Assembly (NCBI GenBank): GCA_030267905.1
Contig: BRXX01000011.1
Location: 25,794-89,793, forward strand
Length of the DNA: 64,000 bases
Origin: Triparma verrucosa
Taxonomy: Eukaryota; Sar; Bolidophyceae; Parmales; Triparmaceae
Direction: 5' to 3'
The first letter of the stretch is position 1, and every line of letters starts with the position of its first letter. The notes beneath the pieces are model-generated. The model ran no database searches. It was not told the origin of the DNA and saw only the letters and a list, made by a program, of their open reading frames with translations. A program made the translations under genes and the position numbers. Positions 1 through 10,933 of this stretch are shown piece by piece.

Positions 1-609
1 GGGGGGGGGGGGAATTTTAAAGGGATGGTAGAGGAAGCATAAGTGAAAGGGAATGGACATGAATGGACATGAATTGACATGAATGGGATCGAGTCGAGCG
101 AAGAGGCTGCTCCGAGGAACGAGTGTGTTTATATTATATGTATACGTAATAGCAACATTTCGTCATGATGAACGTGTTGCTTATAGATATGATATTGGCC
201 TTTATTTAATAATAACGTTATTTAAAGCTTACGCATAGCCTATATCTCAGCTAAATATAATGAAAGGAGTGAAAAAAGCCTGCCCATTATTCTGTTAACT
301 TTCGTGTGTTTACGCTCTCTGCTCGCGTTCAAGATTATCTGTTTGATATTTCTCCTGCCTTTAATTCCAATGGCTGTCCTCGGAGTGTGAGTAGTAATAT
401 TATTCAATTTTCACGAGACTTTTTTTATAGACGGATAAATGACGATGACGGGTTCGGTTGGGAGAATCTACATTTATGCTACATTTATTATACCATGGAA
501 TGGATACTCTACAACTCTTGAAACTAACTCAACCACCCTTCACTTCACACCACACCCGACACTCACTCACCTGAACAACAACATTCCCAACTTCCAATTC
601 ATTAGAATA
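1..609. other. Intergenic, AT-rich 5' region
   Basis: No convincing coding signal. The window opens with twelve G residues, probably the edge of a poly-G/C tract like those seen at 17.2, 43.3 and 58.1 kb. Bases about 51-90 contain a degenerate tandem repeat of a 10-mer (GAATGGACAT, three to four copies). The rest is AT-rich and presumably carries the promoter of the phosphatase gene that starts at 610. Two short open frames overlapping the end of this stretch have no recognisable content upstream of that ATG. Confidence 0.5.
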
Positions 610-1893
610 ATGGCCATCCCCGCCCTAATATCATTCTACGTTCTCTGGGTGATCTCCATGCTCCTCCGTCCCGTCTTCGTCATAAGCGTGGGGCTTCTCT
701 TGTGGAACTTTCCCAGCACTGTGCTTAAGTTCAAGCAGGTCGTTAATACAGCGGCTTATATGTTCTTGACTAATGATAAGAAGTATAAGAAGTTGCCTGA
801 TCCCAATATGGACGACTTCAAGGTCAAGGTGAGTCAATAAGATAAGACAACAATAAGACAAACGTCACAGTCTGTACAGGGAGGGAACGTCTGTACAGGG
901 AGGGAACGTCTGTGAAAAGCGAGAACGTCTGGGCAGAGTAAGGAGCTGGCGCAGCCAAGTGGAACCGCCCAGGCGACCGCTTTTCACAGACGACCGACCA
1001 ACACAGGCGACCGACACACTCGCACACCTTCCCCCCCGCACTCACCCCCCTCCCCCCAGCACGAGCGCAAAACAATAATCTTCGTCCGCCACGGTGAATC
1101 CTGCTGGAACGACACCTTCAACGCCGGCGAACGTTCGAAACTCGACTTCTTGAAAGGTTTCCTCCCCGGCCTCCTCCTCGCCTCCCTAACCGAAATCTAC
1201 CTCGCCCTAACAGGCCGCGTAGACTCCTGGTTCTACGACAGTCCTTTAAGCGAGTACGGCGTCTCCCAAATAACTCGTCTAGCGGAATTTCTAAAACGTC
1301 CCCCCACAACCCCGGAAGAAAAAAAATACATAGACATCCTCAACGGTACCTCCTCAACCTCTTCAGTCTTAATATCCTCCAACCTCCGTCGAGCAATTTC
1401 CACAATCTGCATAGGTTTCCGTTCTCGTCTTACCTCCTCCCCTTCCTCGAAAATAATAATCCACCCCTCCCTCCAAGAAATATCCCGTAACCCCGACACC
1501 TTATCCATAACCCCACCCCAAACATTAGTAGAACCATCATGGATCGAGAAAAGACTATACCCTAACGTCGTACATTCCTTACAAAACCAATGCGACATGA
1601 CGTTCCACACAGGTAATAAACCTCTTACGTCAAACGGTGGTTTAAGAATGTCGGAATTCTGTGATTTCGCGTTCACTTTAAATGAGGACGTATTAATATG
1701 CGGTGGACATTCTTTATGGTTTCGTTCTTATTTCAGGCAGTATTTACCGTCTAGTTCGAAGCATGTTGCGAAGGTTAAGAAGATGGTTAATGGAGGGTGT
1801 GTGAAGTTTGAGGTTTTGAGGGCGGTTAAAGGGGGGAAAGGGGTTTATGTTATTGATGAGGAGAGTATTAGGGTTGTTTATGGGGGGTTTTAG
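610..1893 (+). CDS. Membrane-anchored histidine phosphatase (phosphoglycerate mutase-like)
   Basis: Two exons, 610-828 and 1060-1893, joined in phase 0 by a GTGAGT...CCCCAG intron, give about 350 residues. Residues 1-40 hold a hydrophobic, membrane-spanning-looking segment. The second exon starts near the catalytic motif: R-H-G-E at about 83-86 is the phosphohistidine signature of the histidine phosphatase superfamily. S-S-N-L-R-R-A, which carries the conserved Arg, and a late G-G-H (about 288-290) complete the expected active site. The family removes phosphate from sugars, proteins or small molecules, and the substrate cannot be read here. It is a little longer than single-domain relatives because of the N-terminal anchor. 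It converges on the SDR gene, with stop codons about 90 bp apart. Confidence 0.85.
829..1059 (+). repeat. Intron with direct and inverted repeats
   Basis: This intron contains a tandem duplication of a 19-21 bp unit (CTGTACAGGGAGGGAACGT, around 871-910). It also contains a perfect 15-bp inverted repeat: CGTCTGTGAAAAGCG at 907-921 and its reverse complement at 978-992, separated by a 56-bp loop. The reading across the splice is unambiguous because it rejoins the phosphatase active-site motif in frame. Confidence 0.8.
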
Positions 1894-1982
1894 GGGTTAA
1901 GAAGGGGGAGAGAAAGTGGGGATGGGGGGGGGGAGGTTTCAGATTCATCCCGTTTTATTTTGAAAAGGTATATTAGTTCTTA

Positions 1983-2867
1983 TCATTCTCTCGTTGAAAG
2001 TTGTTCCAGAAGTCTCCACAACTCTTCCCCCTCCTCCTCACGCACACAGTCCCCATGGACTCTCCCACCGTACCAATACTTTCCATGGTCATCACCCTTA
2101 ATTTCTTTAGTAGCTAACATGAATTCATTGTTCGCGAGTGATATATCAATTCCGCAATTTCCCCAACCGGCTGAAAGCATCTTCGTATTAACTGTACCTG
2201 GATCACATGACATTACGGTTGGGTGAGGAACTCCCATTGAAGATAAACGACGGGAGAGGGTTTGAGAGTACATTGCTATCAAACGTTTTGAGATACCGTA
2301 GGACGAGTATTTGTCGTAGGTTGAAGGGTCTTGGAAGATGGAGGAGAGGACGGTGGAGACTTTTATTGTGGAGGGGCCGTCGTTTTGGCTTATTGAGGAG
2401 ACGTTTATTATGCGGGAGGAGGAGGTTGCGAGGAGGAGGGGGAGGAGCTCACGGGTTATTATGAAAGGAGCGAGGACGTTTACAGCGAATGTCGTCTCGA
2501 GACCGGAAGGGGTGGTGGTGAAGGTAGGGGAGAAGACGCCGGCGTTGTTTATCAATATTTCTAGGGTCGAATGGTCGCGCTTGATGGCGTTTGCGAGGGA
2601 GAGGCAGCCTGAGACGGATGAAAGGTCGGCAGTGTAGGAAGACACCTCGCCGTACTTGGAAAGATCGGATACGGCGGCATCGACGCGCTGCTGGTTGCGG
2701 CCGTGGACGATCACTTTGTGGCCCGATTCAAGGAGCTTGCGGGCCGTATGGAGACCAATGCCGTCAGTACTACCAGTGATAAGCGCTGTGGACAATGCAG
2801 TAGAAGATCGGATCATCGTCAAGGAGAAGAACGCAGCAAACGAGAAGACTAGGACGGAAATTTGCAT
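1983..2867 (-). CDS. Short-chain dehydrogenase/reductase with signal peptide
   Basis: Single exon, 294 residues from the ATG at 2867. The first 25 residues form a hydrophobic signal or anchor. The classical SDR Rossmann signature T-G-S-T-D-G-I-G is at 31-38, N-N-A-G at 107-110, and the catalytic Y-x-x-x-K (Y-G-I-S-K) at 190-194 with an upstream Ser near 157. These show an NAD(P)-dependent oxidoreductase of the retinol-dehydrogenase/protochlorophyllide-reductase-like branch; the substrate is unknown. Upstream in-frame Met codons exist, but the one at 2867 gives a clean signal peptide. It is divergent from the FCP gene (about 380 bp shared promoter). Confidence 0.88.
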   Translation of the reverse strand: MQISVLVFSFAAFFSLTMIRSSTALSTALITGSTDGIGLHTARKLLESGHKVIVHGRNQQRVDAAVSDLSKYGEVSSYTADLSSVSGCLSLANAIKRDHSTLEILINNAGVFSPTFTTTPSGLETTFAVNVLAPFIITRELLPLLLATSSSRIINVSSISQNDGPSTIKVSTVLSSIFQDPSTYDKYSSYGISKRLIAMYSQTLSRRLSSMGVPHPTVMSCDPGTVNTKMLSAGWGNCGIDISLANNEFMLATKEIKGDDHGKYWYGGRVHGDCVREEEGEELWRLLEQLSTRE

Positions 2868-3250
2868 GCGTGTGAACGGTGGCGGAGTGTGACGTGACGG
2901 AGCGACGAGAGACGGCCGAAGAAAAAATTGGTTTTCTTTCCTTTCCAGAGCATTTCCCAAATTGTCTTTAAAAGTTGAAGTAAGCAACGTCGGAGAAAAA
3001 AGACAAATACCAACGCCGTGGAGTGAAGTGATACATTGTGAACCAATACATGCACCTCCATCTCTCAGCGTTGATTGGAAAATCCAACATGATTTGTGGT
3101 TCAAAGGGTCCGATGCTCACTCAACTTCCCCTTAAACACGTACACATACGCTATGTTCATACGCCATAACTCCTCGATCTTCGTCTAACCCAACGTACTC
3201 CTTCTCCCGCAACACACAACGTTCACTCCACCAAAACTTTCCCAAATAGA
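2868..3250. promoter_or_regulatory. Shared divergent promoter region, SDR / FCP
   Basis: 383 bp between two opposed ATG codons. No TATA box or other motif could be assigned with confidence. Being the only non-coding DNA between the two starts, it must hold both promoters and 5' leaders. Confidence 0.45.
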
Positions 3251-4195
3251 ATGATGAGACAAACCCTCCTCGCCCTCTTCCTCCTCTTCTCTTCCGCCCT
3301 GGGTTTCGCCCCCCTCCCCCCCTCCCGCCCCCTGACCTCCCTCTCCGCCGTCGAGGTGAACCAGAAGAACATCGGCGTCCTCCGCCCCTTCTCCGGAATC
3401 TACGACCCTCTCAACCTCATGGCTGACGGAGACGAGGCCTTCCGCCGCCGTCGCATCTCGGAGATCAAGCACGGACGCGTTGCCATGGTCGCCGTCATCG
3501 GGAACCTGGCGCCGCAGCTGGGGATCGTTTTCCCGGGGTACATTTCCACGTCGGAGAAGGTCCTGTTCTCAGACGTCGCCACCGGAAACAGGTGAGGGTG
3601 GGAAAAGGCCCAACATGCAAAGTGCGCCGCTCAACATTTTAAGTATCTGACGCCCCGTTCGCGTGTTCGCTTCTCCTCATCCGCAGCTTCACCGCCCTGA
3701 CGAAGATTCCTCTTTTCGGCGTGTTTCAGATCCTCGTCTTTGCCGGTCTGATGGAGTGCTGGACTTGGAAGCAGGAGGTGAGAAGGCCGCTTCGCTCCTG
3801 CGCAAACGGAGCTGGAAATGCGTCGTCGGGTTATGCTTATACTTGCCGCATTCAATACTAACCCCCCCCCCGCGCATCTCAGAAAACCGCCGCCCCGGGT
3901 GACGTCGGTGGAGACGACTGGGTACGCTATCAGGACGTTGCCGTGAAGGAGGAGAAGGTGAGGATGGATTTGTCAGATATCAACGTCAGCCTCCGCAGCG
4001 TCTGTGCGTAACTTTATTGTTACCAACTTCACTGTTTTCTAACACCGACAACGCAACACTCCATGCGACTCGCTTCGCTCGTCGCAGCTGACGAAGGAGC
4101 TCCAGAACGGGCGCCTCGCCATGTTGGCCATCTTCGGCCTCATGGTCCAGGAGCAGCTGAACGGGAAGGGGGCGATTGAGATGTTGGGATTCTGA
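3251..4195 (+). CDS. Fucoxanthin chlorophyll a/c-binding antenna protein (LHC family)
   Basis: Four exons (3251-3591, 3687-3777, 3883-3957, 4088-4195) give 204 residues, the usual FCP size. The N-terminus is a signal peptide ending S-A-L-G-F-A-P, the plastid-targeting mark of secondary red plastids. Helix 1 has E-I-K-H-G-R-V-A-M and helix 3 has E-L-Q-N-G-R-L-A-M, the two pseudo-symmetric chlorophyll-ligating helices, with a hydrophobic helix 2 between (exon 2). It should bind chlorophylls a/c and fucoxanthin in the thylakoid and pass excitation to a photosystem. The last intron ends in the recurring CTCGCTTCGCTCGTCGCAG motif. It converges on CSE1 (134 bp between stops). Confidence 0.93.
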
Positions 4196-4328
4196 GGGAA
4201 CGTCCAATCCTCGGGGGGTAAGAAGAGAGTGGGGAGGAGAGCCAGAAATAAGAGATATTATTTCATTTCATTTCGTAAAAAACCCCAGCGTAACATTTTT
4301 TTTATCCCCTAGCCCCCGAACCCTACTC

Positions 4329-7300
4329 CTACGCCAGCTGCGCCCCGTACTTAGTGACAATGACCTGCATGATCTCCTCGGCACTTGCTCCCTCCTTTCC
4401 CCAGGCAGATTTGACCTTCTCGTCGTTGCACTTGGCCTGCACGGCCTGAAGGACGCCGGGCATCTTGCTGCACCCTACGCTCATTGATGGTTGGGGTTAG
4501 ACACAGCAGCGGACCACCTCGACCAATTCATTCGTCCCCTCACCTTTTGTCAGCGCCGCAGCGAATCCCACCGCCGGATCGGCAACCCCGGGGAACTTGT
4601 CTACCAGCGCCTTCCCCGCGTGGTGGAGCTTGCTGAAGCTGGAGTCGAAGTTGAGCTCTACCTCCTCCTCTCCTCCGTCGACCTTGTCCTCGGCGACGTT
4701 GCTGGCGTTGACGGACGTCGACAGCAGCTTCATGATGCACACGGCAGTCTGGCTCCACGTCGCTCCTCCGTCGAAGGTCATCACCCCCTCGTCGTCCAAG
4801 AGCGCCGTCAGCCCGACCGTCATGGTCTTGGAGTCGCTCTTGTTGAACATGCTCTCGGTCAAAACGCACGGCACCCAGACCCCCTTCAATATCATGCCGA
4901 GCATCCCTGAAGAGTAAAGAACAAATTGTTAGACAAACGTTGCTCCTCGCCCCCTGCGACCCCGTCGCCAACTCACCCGGCTGAATGCCCTCCAGGATGC
5001 TCCTGAAGATTGCGGCGCCCTCCTTCCCCACGACGAAAGCGAAGAAGAGTGTCAAGTGGCGCACGTATCTGTGACGAGCGTGAACGATTGGATTAGATAC
5101 TGCCCGTCCGTTCGCTCCTCGACGCTTCGCTCCTCGCCTCACCTGACCGTCTTCCCCGTCTGCAGCCGCTGGAACAAAATATTGAACACCTCGGCGATCT
5201 GCGCCTGCAGGGCCTGGATTCCTAGGCTCCCGATGAGCGCTGCCATTATCAAGAACCCGTAGTGCTCGTTGGCCTTGCTCGAGATGAGCTTCTGGAAGAC
5301 TCCCAACACCGGCATCAAGAACCCTCCCTCGAGCATGAGCTTCGCTCCGCCCTTCTCGATGTACGCGACTACCAACCTCGTCACTCCGGGCACGTTGCCC
5401 TTGCTCTCCCAAATCACGGGAGTCAGCAGAGGTCCGAAGAGGGTCATGTAGCTTTCGGAAATCGCCCCTGTGCTGTACTCCAATAGCTGGGCTAGGATCT
5501 GGAAAACGTAAGGGGTGAACTCGGCAACGTCTGCCTGGAGGATGTGGTTGAAGGAGGGAAAGAGGAGTGGCTCGAAAGAATCGACGTACGCCGGGTTCGA
5601 CCCGCAGACGCTCTTGATGAGCACGGCCAGGCTCTCGAAAAGGTAGTGGTTGTAGTGCGGGTTCTGGGGATTTTTGCAGACGACGGCGAGCGCGTCGGTC
5701 AGGGCCTTGATGACCATTTCGGCCACTGGAACTGCGTCCGCCTTGATGGTGGCCAGAGCCCTCATGATAGTTTTCATGACGTAGGCGTTGGGGGGGAGGT
5801 TGGGGTCGGCGATGTTGGAGAAAAGACCGGAGAACAGGGGTTCGAGGTGGGGCTGGATCTGGGTCTTCCCGAAGTCGTCCGCCTTGCGAGCGAGGACCTG
5901 CGACAAGAGAAGTTAGAGGCGGTGAAGAAGTTGACAGCAGCGATGCCTATGCGAGTCATAAGGAAGTATCGTCGCTTCACCCTTGAATCCGTTCCGTTCT
6001 CACCTTCTCGATGCCGTTGGCAGCATACGTCCTGACCACGGCGGAGGTGCTTTTCAAGGCCGCGATCATCATGGGGAAGATCGTGTTGAGCTGCGCTCCG
6101 TTGAACTGGTTCCTGAACGTGCTGACGAACTTCAGGGAGCCTGCGAGCAGCATGACCTCGCCTCTTCCCAAATCGTTCCCGACATGCTGGACGAAGAAGT
6201 CGATGACAGGAACGCCAGGGTTGACCTCACTGACTCCTCCGAGCCTGCTCTCCTTCCTCACGGCCACCGCCGTCAGGAGCAAGACGGCGGCGTCCTTCTC
6301 CTGCCACGACTTTCCAATCATACTGCTAACGTGTCCCATGACGACCTTCGTGACTCTGCGACGTAGCGACGAGTTAGCATCGGAGCAAATGAAACACGGA
6401 GTCGGGGCTCTGACCCTCACCTCTCTTCCCAACCTCGGCACATCCCCCTGAGCAGGTCGACCCCACACCTCCTGCGGCTGTCTCCCTCCCCGCCCTCCAT
6501 GTCCCTCAGGATGAACTCGTCGGGGTCGTCCTCGAACATTTCGACGTCGGCCTCCCTGATGGCGACGTTCGGGATGACGACCTTGCTGATGATGTCGTCG
6601 AGGGCCTTCTCGAAAATACTGGCGTTGATTGACCTACTAATGAGGGCGGTTAGGAACTTGAGGCTCGTGCAGCACAATTCGTCGCGGCCCGGGGTCGGCT
6701 TGATTTCCAACAGCAACTTCCAAATAGTCTCGGTGAAATTTCCGAGGAACGGGGCAAAGCACTCCTCGTCCTTTCCTGCGTACAGGTTAAGGTTTTCGAT
6801 GACTGCGACGAGCGTAGCGAGGGGTGGAAGAGGGATAGGGGGAGGTAGCCGAGGAGTGAAAGACGAGGAGCTATGAGTTAGAATTATGAAACTCCTGAAG
6901 CTGCTTGTATCAAAGTTCCTCCCACTCCTCCCTCAAACTATTTGTGCATTCAAATTGCTGTCTCACCTGCTTTCTTCACCTTCTCCTCCTCGCTTGCCTC
7001 GTCCTCTTCTTCCCCGCTCGTCGCCAACTCGAGCCAACCCTTGAACAGCTTCATCCAGTGCTGCACGTTGTCCTCGAAGAACTCGGGCAAATCAAGCCAG
7101 TTCAAACTAAAAAATATTCTACAAACCAGCCTAATGCACTTGAGGATCTCCTCCCTACTCTGGTCAATAACTGAGTCTAAACTGTTGGCCAGCTGCAGCA
7201 AAGGGGCCTGCAGCAATTCGAGAGTGTACTTCAGATCCATGTAAATGCTGTCGTTCCTCTCGACGTATCTAAAGCGTTTCAAAATGGAGTTGAGAGTCTC

Positions 7301-7933
7301 AAGGACTGCGACAGGGGGTGGTGAGTCAGTCGTGACGTGTCGTGAAACGCACCAAAAGGATATTCGTCCTCACCTCCGACTAGGTTCATGGGGTTGTTGA
7401 ACTTGGATATCAAACTGGGCAGGAGCTCGGGCCAATTTTTGGGGTAATCGTGGCCGGAAATTAGAGTGATGGAGGTCGCGAGCTGCGTCTTGATGGAAGG
7501 AGGAGCCACGGACATCAAGTCTACCAGATTAGTCTTCAGGGTGGGACGGTCGACGTCCGGCACGGGAGTGTCCGACTCGACCCAGTTGTTCTTGATCACG
7601 TTCTTCAAGTGGACCACGGCGATCTGCTTGATGCCTGCGACGGAAGGGTCGCTAGACGTTATCAAGGTGAGCAACAAGGGAAGGTACCCGGGGCGGCTTG
7701 CAGAGGCGTTCAGATGGGCCTCGGCTGTGGGTGTGTGGGAGGGGAGGCGGGGTGAGCGAAGAGCTGTATGAACGCGCGCGAGCTGACAAAGTGCAAAACT
7801 CGACGTGATTTCGTTTGCGATAATTCGATTTCGGAAGTCAATCAATCGCCTTCCCCTCACCTGCTCGACGAGTCTCCCTGTTGGGGTCCAATGTTGCCTG
7901 GAGGGCTGCGACGAGCTGCTGCTGTTCAGCCAT
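4329..7933 (-). CDS. CSE1: Exportin-2 / CSE1, importin-alpha re-exporter
   Basis: Nine exons on the minus strand (7861-7933, 7374-7724, 6967-7305, 6421-6802, 6004-6355, 5143-5897, 4977-5068, 4544-4906, 4329-4474) sum to exactly 951 codons, close to the about 970-residue family length. Matches to CSE1/CAS run the whole length: an N-terminal importin-beta-like repeat, L-P-E-F-F-E-D-N, V-I-P-N-V-x-x-R, T-F-R-N-Q, F-T-P-Y-V-F-Q, L-G-V-F-Q-K-L-I-S-S-K-A-N and I-L-F-Q-R-L-Q. CSE1 exports importin-alpha from the nucleus with RanGTP. Introns are short (65-164 nt); those at 5069-5142, 6356-6420 and 6803-6966 carry the recurrent GAGCGAAGCGACGAG/CTAACTCGTCGC motif. It is divergent from the ArfGAP gene. 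Confidence 0.95.
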
Positions 7934-8188
7934 TTTTCGCGGGTGCCTGCTGTAGGTTTGCTAAGAGAAAAAACGGAAGAGAAAAAGGTTCTGGAAAAAA
8001 TGACCAAAATTGAGAAGGAGACCATTTAAACGTTGCAGCCTCGAATCTTTGAAATTCGGAAGTCCTCTACATCGCGATATTCTTACTAGCACAGTCGGCG
8101 CTTCGTCACCGCTCCACTTAGCCGTCAGTAGTCACAGCAGGGCTCGATTCGCGGAAGCTAGCAAAAATAACGAATCCCGATCAACATA

Positions 8189-9915
8189 ATGTCGAATTTC
8201 GTGTCGGGAAATGCTATGCACAGGTGCGACCATTTGATTTGGGTGGAATTTGAGAGATATCGATCCCGCTCAGGTCAATTCTTTTACCAGGCCGTCGAAA
8301 TCGCCCAACCTCTCTCCAATCTTCCGACACCTCTCCCCTCCTCGTCTCACACTCAACCCTCAACCACATTCGCGCCCCTCAACAGCGGCGGCAACTTGAC
8401 AGCCGCCGGGAAGAACAAGGTCTGTGTTCCCTCCACTGAACGCGACAAGGCCTTCCGCAAGCTGTCCAAGATGGGTGCCAACTCGACTTGTTTCGACTGC
8501 CCCAATACACGCCCCACGTGGGCATCGGTGACCTATGGAGTATTTTTGTGCCTCGATTGTTCCGCCGCGCACCGTCGCATGGGCGTGCACATAACGTTCG
8601 TGCGCAGTACCGATCTAGATGAATGGACTCAAGAGGTGAGAACTCTGATTACTCTGAACAGTGCGACAAGAACCCGTAGCGATGATATTTAGGTCGGCGC
8701 GATATCTAGACTGGAAAAGGATGTGGCAAACCGTCCCATCGCTCCTTCCCCTAAACTAACTACTAAACCCAACCCTGGCCCTCCACAGCAATTAGCGGCA
8801 ATGACTCTGGGAGGGAACGGACCTGCCCGGGCCTACTTTAAGAAAAACGGCATTCAGGACATGCACACTAAGACCGAGAAGAAATACGCCAGCAAGGCCG
8901 CCAAGGGGTACAAAGACTACCTCAAATCCGCCGTTTCTGCCGGTAGCGAAGGCTCCGTCGTTGGGGAGATCGTCGAGGAGGCGAATGACCTTAACCTCGT
9001 CAAGGAGAGTAGTGATATTCCTGCCCTGAATACGGGGTTCTCGAACGTGACTGTCACGCAGCAGGAGGCTAGCAAGCCTGCTGAAGTGGCAGCGGCGAAA
9101 CCGAAGCTTAAGGTGAGAGGAGAGGATTGAGGAGAGGAGCGAAGTTGTTTTCTTTGGTTGGTTTTTTTGTAGGGTCTAATTCTTCAAGCCCCATCTTCAC
9201 CTCGCAGCTCGCATCGTCGCTTCAGGGGGCCAGCAAACTGCAGGTGCCAACAAAATCCAAGCTCGTCACCCTCGGCAAGCCCGGAGGAGGTCTGAAAACC
9301 GGCGGCTTGAAGAAAGGTGGCCTTGGAGTCAAGAAGCTGGGCGTCACGAAGCTTGGAGTTAGCAAAAAAATCACCTCGCCCATGACAAAAAGCGAATCCA
9401 CCGAGGCGTTTGAGGACATAGACGTCACCATCCAGAACGCCAAGAAGGTGGAGCAGGAAAAAAACGACGAGGCGATTGCCAGGCAGCTTCAGAAGCAGGA
9501 GAACGGCGGCTCAAAGTACAGGGCTGAGGTCAGTGGTTCCCCTCCTGGGGGAATCACCGCTCAGGAAAGGTGAGTGTTTCTTATTGTGTTAGGAGTGTTG
9601 GTGTACTAATTGTTTTTGTTGCTTAATTTCATTCTAACTCGCTCCATTTTCAGGTTCGGAACGCCAAAGACTCCGGCGGCGCCCTTCTCGGCGCCTGTTA
9701 CTAGTAATGATAGTGGTACGACAACGACGACGGCGCCCCAGGGCTCTGGGGCATACTACGATGCGATGGAAGCTGAAAATAGGAGGCTGCAACTTTTACA
9801 AGAGCAGAAGGACAAGGAGAAGAAGAAGGAGAAGGAGGAGAGCAAACCTGCAGGGATGGAGGACAGCATGGCGAAGCTTGCGGCCATGAACGGCGATTTC
9901 TTCTCTCAAATGTAA
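8189..9915 (+). CDS. ArfGAP2/3-type ARF GTPase-activating protein
   Basis: Five exons: 8189-8223, 8386-8635, 8789-9112, 9208-9569 and 9654-9915, 410 residues. The C4 zinc finger is visible as C-F-D-C ... C-L-D-C-S, followed by the A-x-H-R-x-M-G-V-H-I-T-F-V-R-S ArfGAP core with its catalytic Arg. A later Gly/Lys/Leu-rich stretch (G-G-L-K-K-G-G-L-G-V-K-K-L) resembles the coatomer-linked basic motif of ArfGAP2/3 (Glo3). It should stimulate ARF1 GTP hydrolysis on COPI-coated Golgi membranes. The first intron (8224-8385, 162 nt) is a multiple of three and lacks stops, so a 54-residue longer N-terminus is possible; the spliced form is shorter and closer to relatives. Confidence 0.9.
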
Positions 9916-10010
9916 ATGTGCAGGACCGTGTGTGTGTGAGGAGATTGGGTTTGTGTTGAAATGTCTATTTTAGATATGAATGATTTTTTTTAATTTGATT
10001 TATTATAGTA

Positions 10011-10538
10011 TTATAGGTGTTTCCTTCCCCGCTGTCTCTTTTCGGCGATCCGGTTCAACCTCCTTATCCGCTTGATGTCTTTTCGCCTGACCGCCACCGC
10101 TCTCGCGACGTGATCTCGCAACATTTCATGCGAGGATGAAGTGCCCCCTCCCTGTTCACTGGGCAAATTCACTTGCTCCGCCACAGGCTTGACCGTGTAC
10201 TGGGGCTTGGGGACACTCTCCTCCGGGTCAATTTCGTAGCCCTCGTCAACGTCGCGCCTGGACTTGCCGGTGCTTGCGGTGATGTCTACGGAGGGGATCA
10301 CGCGGAAGGGGTCGTCCCAAACCCAGCGCCGGGCCAAGTCGTACAGGGAGGCGTCGGCCGGGACCGCGTCGAGGTTCACGCGACGGTCAAGGATGTGAAA
10401 GATGGGAGACGTCTTGGGGGTGATTTTAGAGGCGATCAGGGAGAGATCATTATTTGCAAGTTTCGACCGGGGTGGCGCGGACTTGCGCCGAATCTTTTTG
10501 CGCGGAACTGGTTTGTTTGAGGGTTTCTTCGGAGGCAT
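10011..10538 (-). CDS. LIN37-like DREAM/MuvB complex subunit (putative)
   Basis: Single exon, 175 residues, starting at the ATG at 10538 (the upstream in-frame codon is GTG). The N-terminus is very basic. The central block A-S-L-Y-D-L-A-R-R-W-V-W-D-D-P resembles the conserved L-Y-x-L-C-R-x-W-x-R-x-x-P box of LIN37. The C-terminus is Arg-rich, with a nuclear-localisation look. LIN37 is a subunit of the MuvB core that represses cell-cycle genes. The assignment rests mainly on this one box, so another basic nuclear protein is possible. It converges on ArfGAP. Confidence 0.5.
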   Translation of the reverse strand: MPPKKPSNKPVPRKKIRRKSAPPRSKLANNDLSLIASKITPKTSPIFHILDRRVNLDAVPADASLYDLARRWVWDDPFRVIPSVDITASTGKSRRDVDEGYEIDPEESVPKPQYTVKPVAEQVNLPSEQGGGTSSSHEMLRDHVARAVAVRRKDIKRIRRLNRIAEKRQRGRKHL

Positions 10539-10933
10539 ATCGAAGAGGCGGTTGAGGGGCGAGAGGAATGGGAGAGAGGACGAGGATTTCCGGTGCACTT
10601 TTGGAAGTGGTTGTCTGTGTGATAGCGTGAGCTTCGTGACTTTTTGTGTTTATTTCTGCTTATTGGATGTATTCAGTAGTGGTGTGTGAGGGTCAGAGTG
10701 GGCTCCCGAAGTTTATATCTTGTGGAATCTTGGGCACTAGATTGTTTTTTGGCAACAAGTTCTGAGAACTTTGTTAGCCCACAAATCATAACACAAGCTG
10801 ATCTGGTGTGCGTCAAAAGTTGTTTGTGCACGTTTATAACTCTAAAGACTCGGAAAATTATCCTGGTAGCGCTCTGGAGGAAAAGTAATACCTCTAAAAC
10901 CTTGCTGCATTAAATTCGCCTGAGTCGGGGATC
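10539..10933. promoter_or_regulatory. Divergent promoter region
   Basis: 395 bp between the LIN37-like ATG and the ATG at 10934. No ORF of note and no clear motif; GT-rich on the + strand. Confidence 0.4.

Noticed and set aside
4540..5412. Long antisense-frame ORF in the CSE1 gene (290 codons, Arg/Gly-rich)
   Set aside because: It is a different frame of the CSE1 exons and introns; composition is that of a shadow frame in GC-rich DNA.
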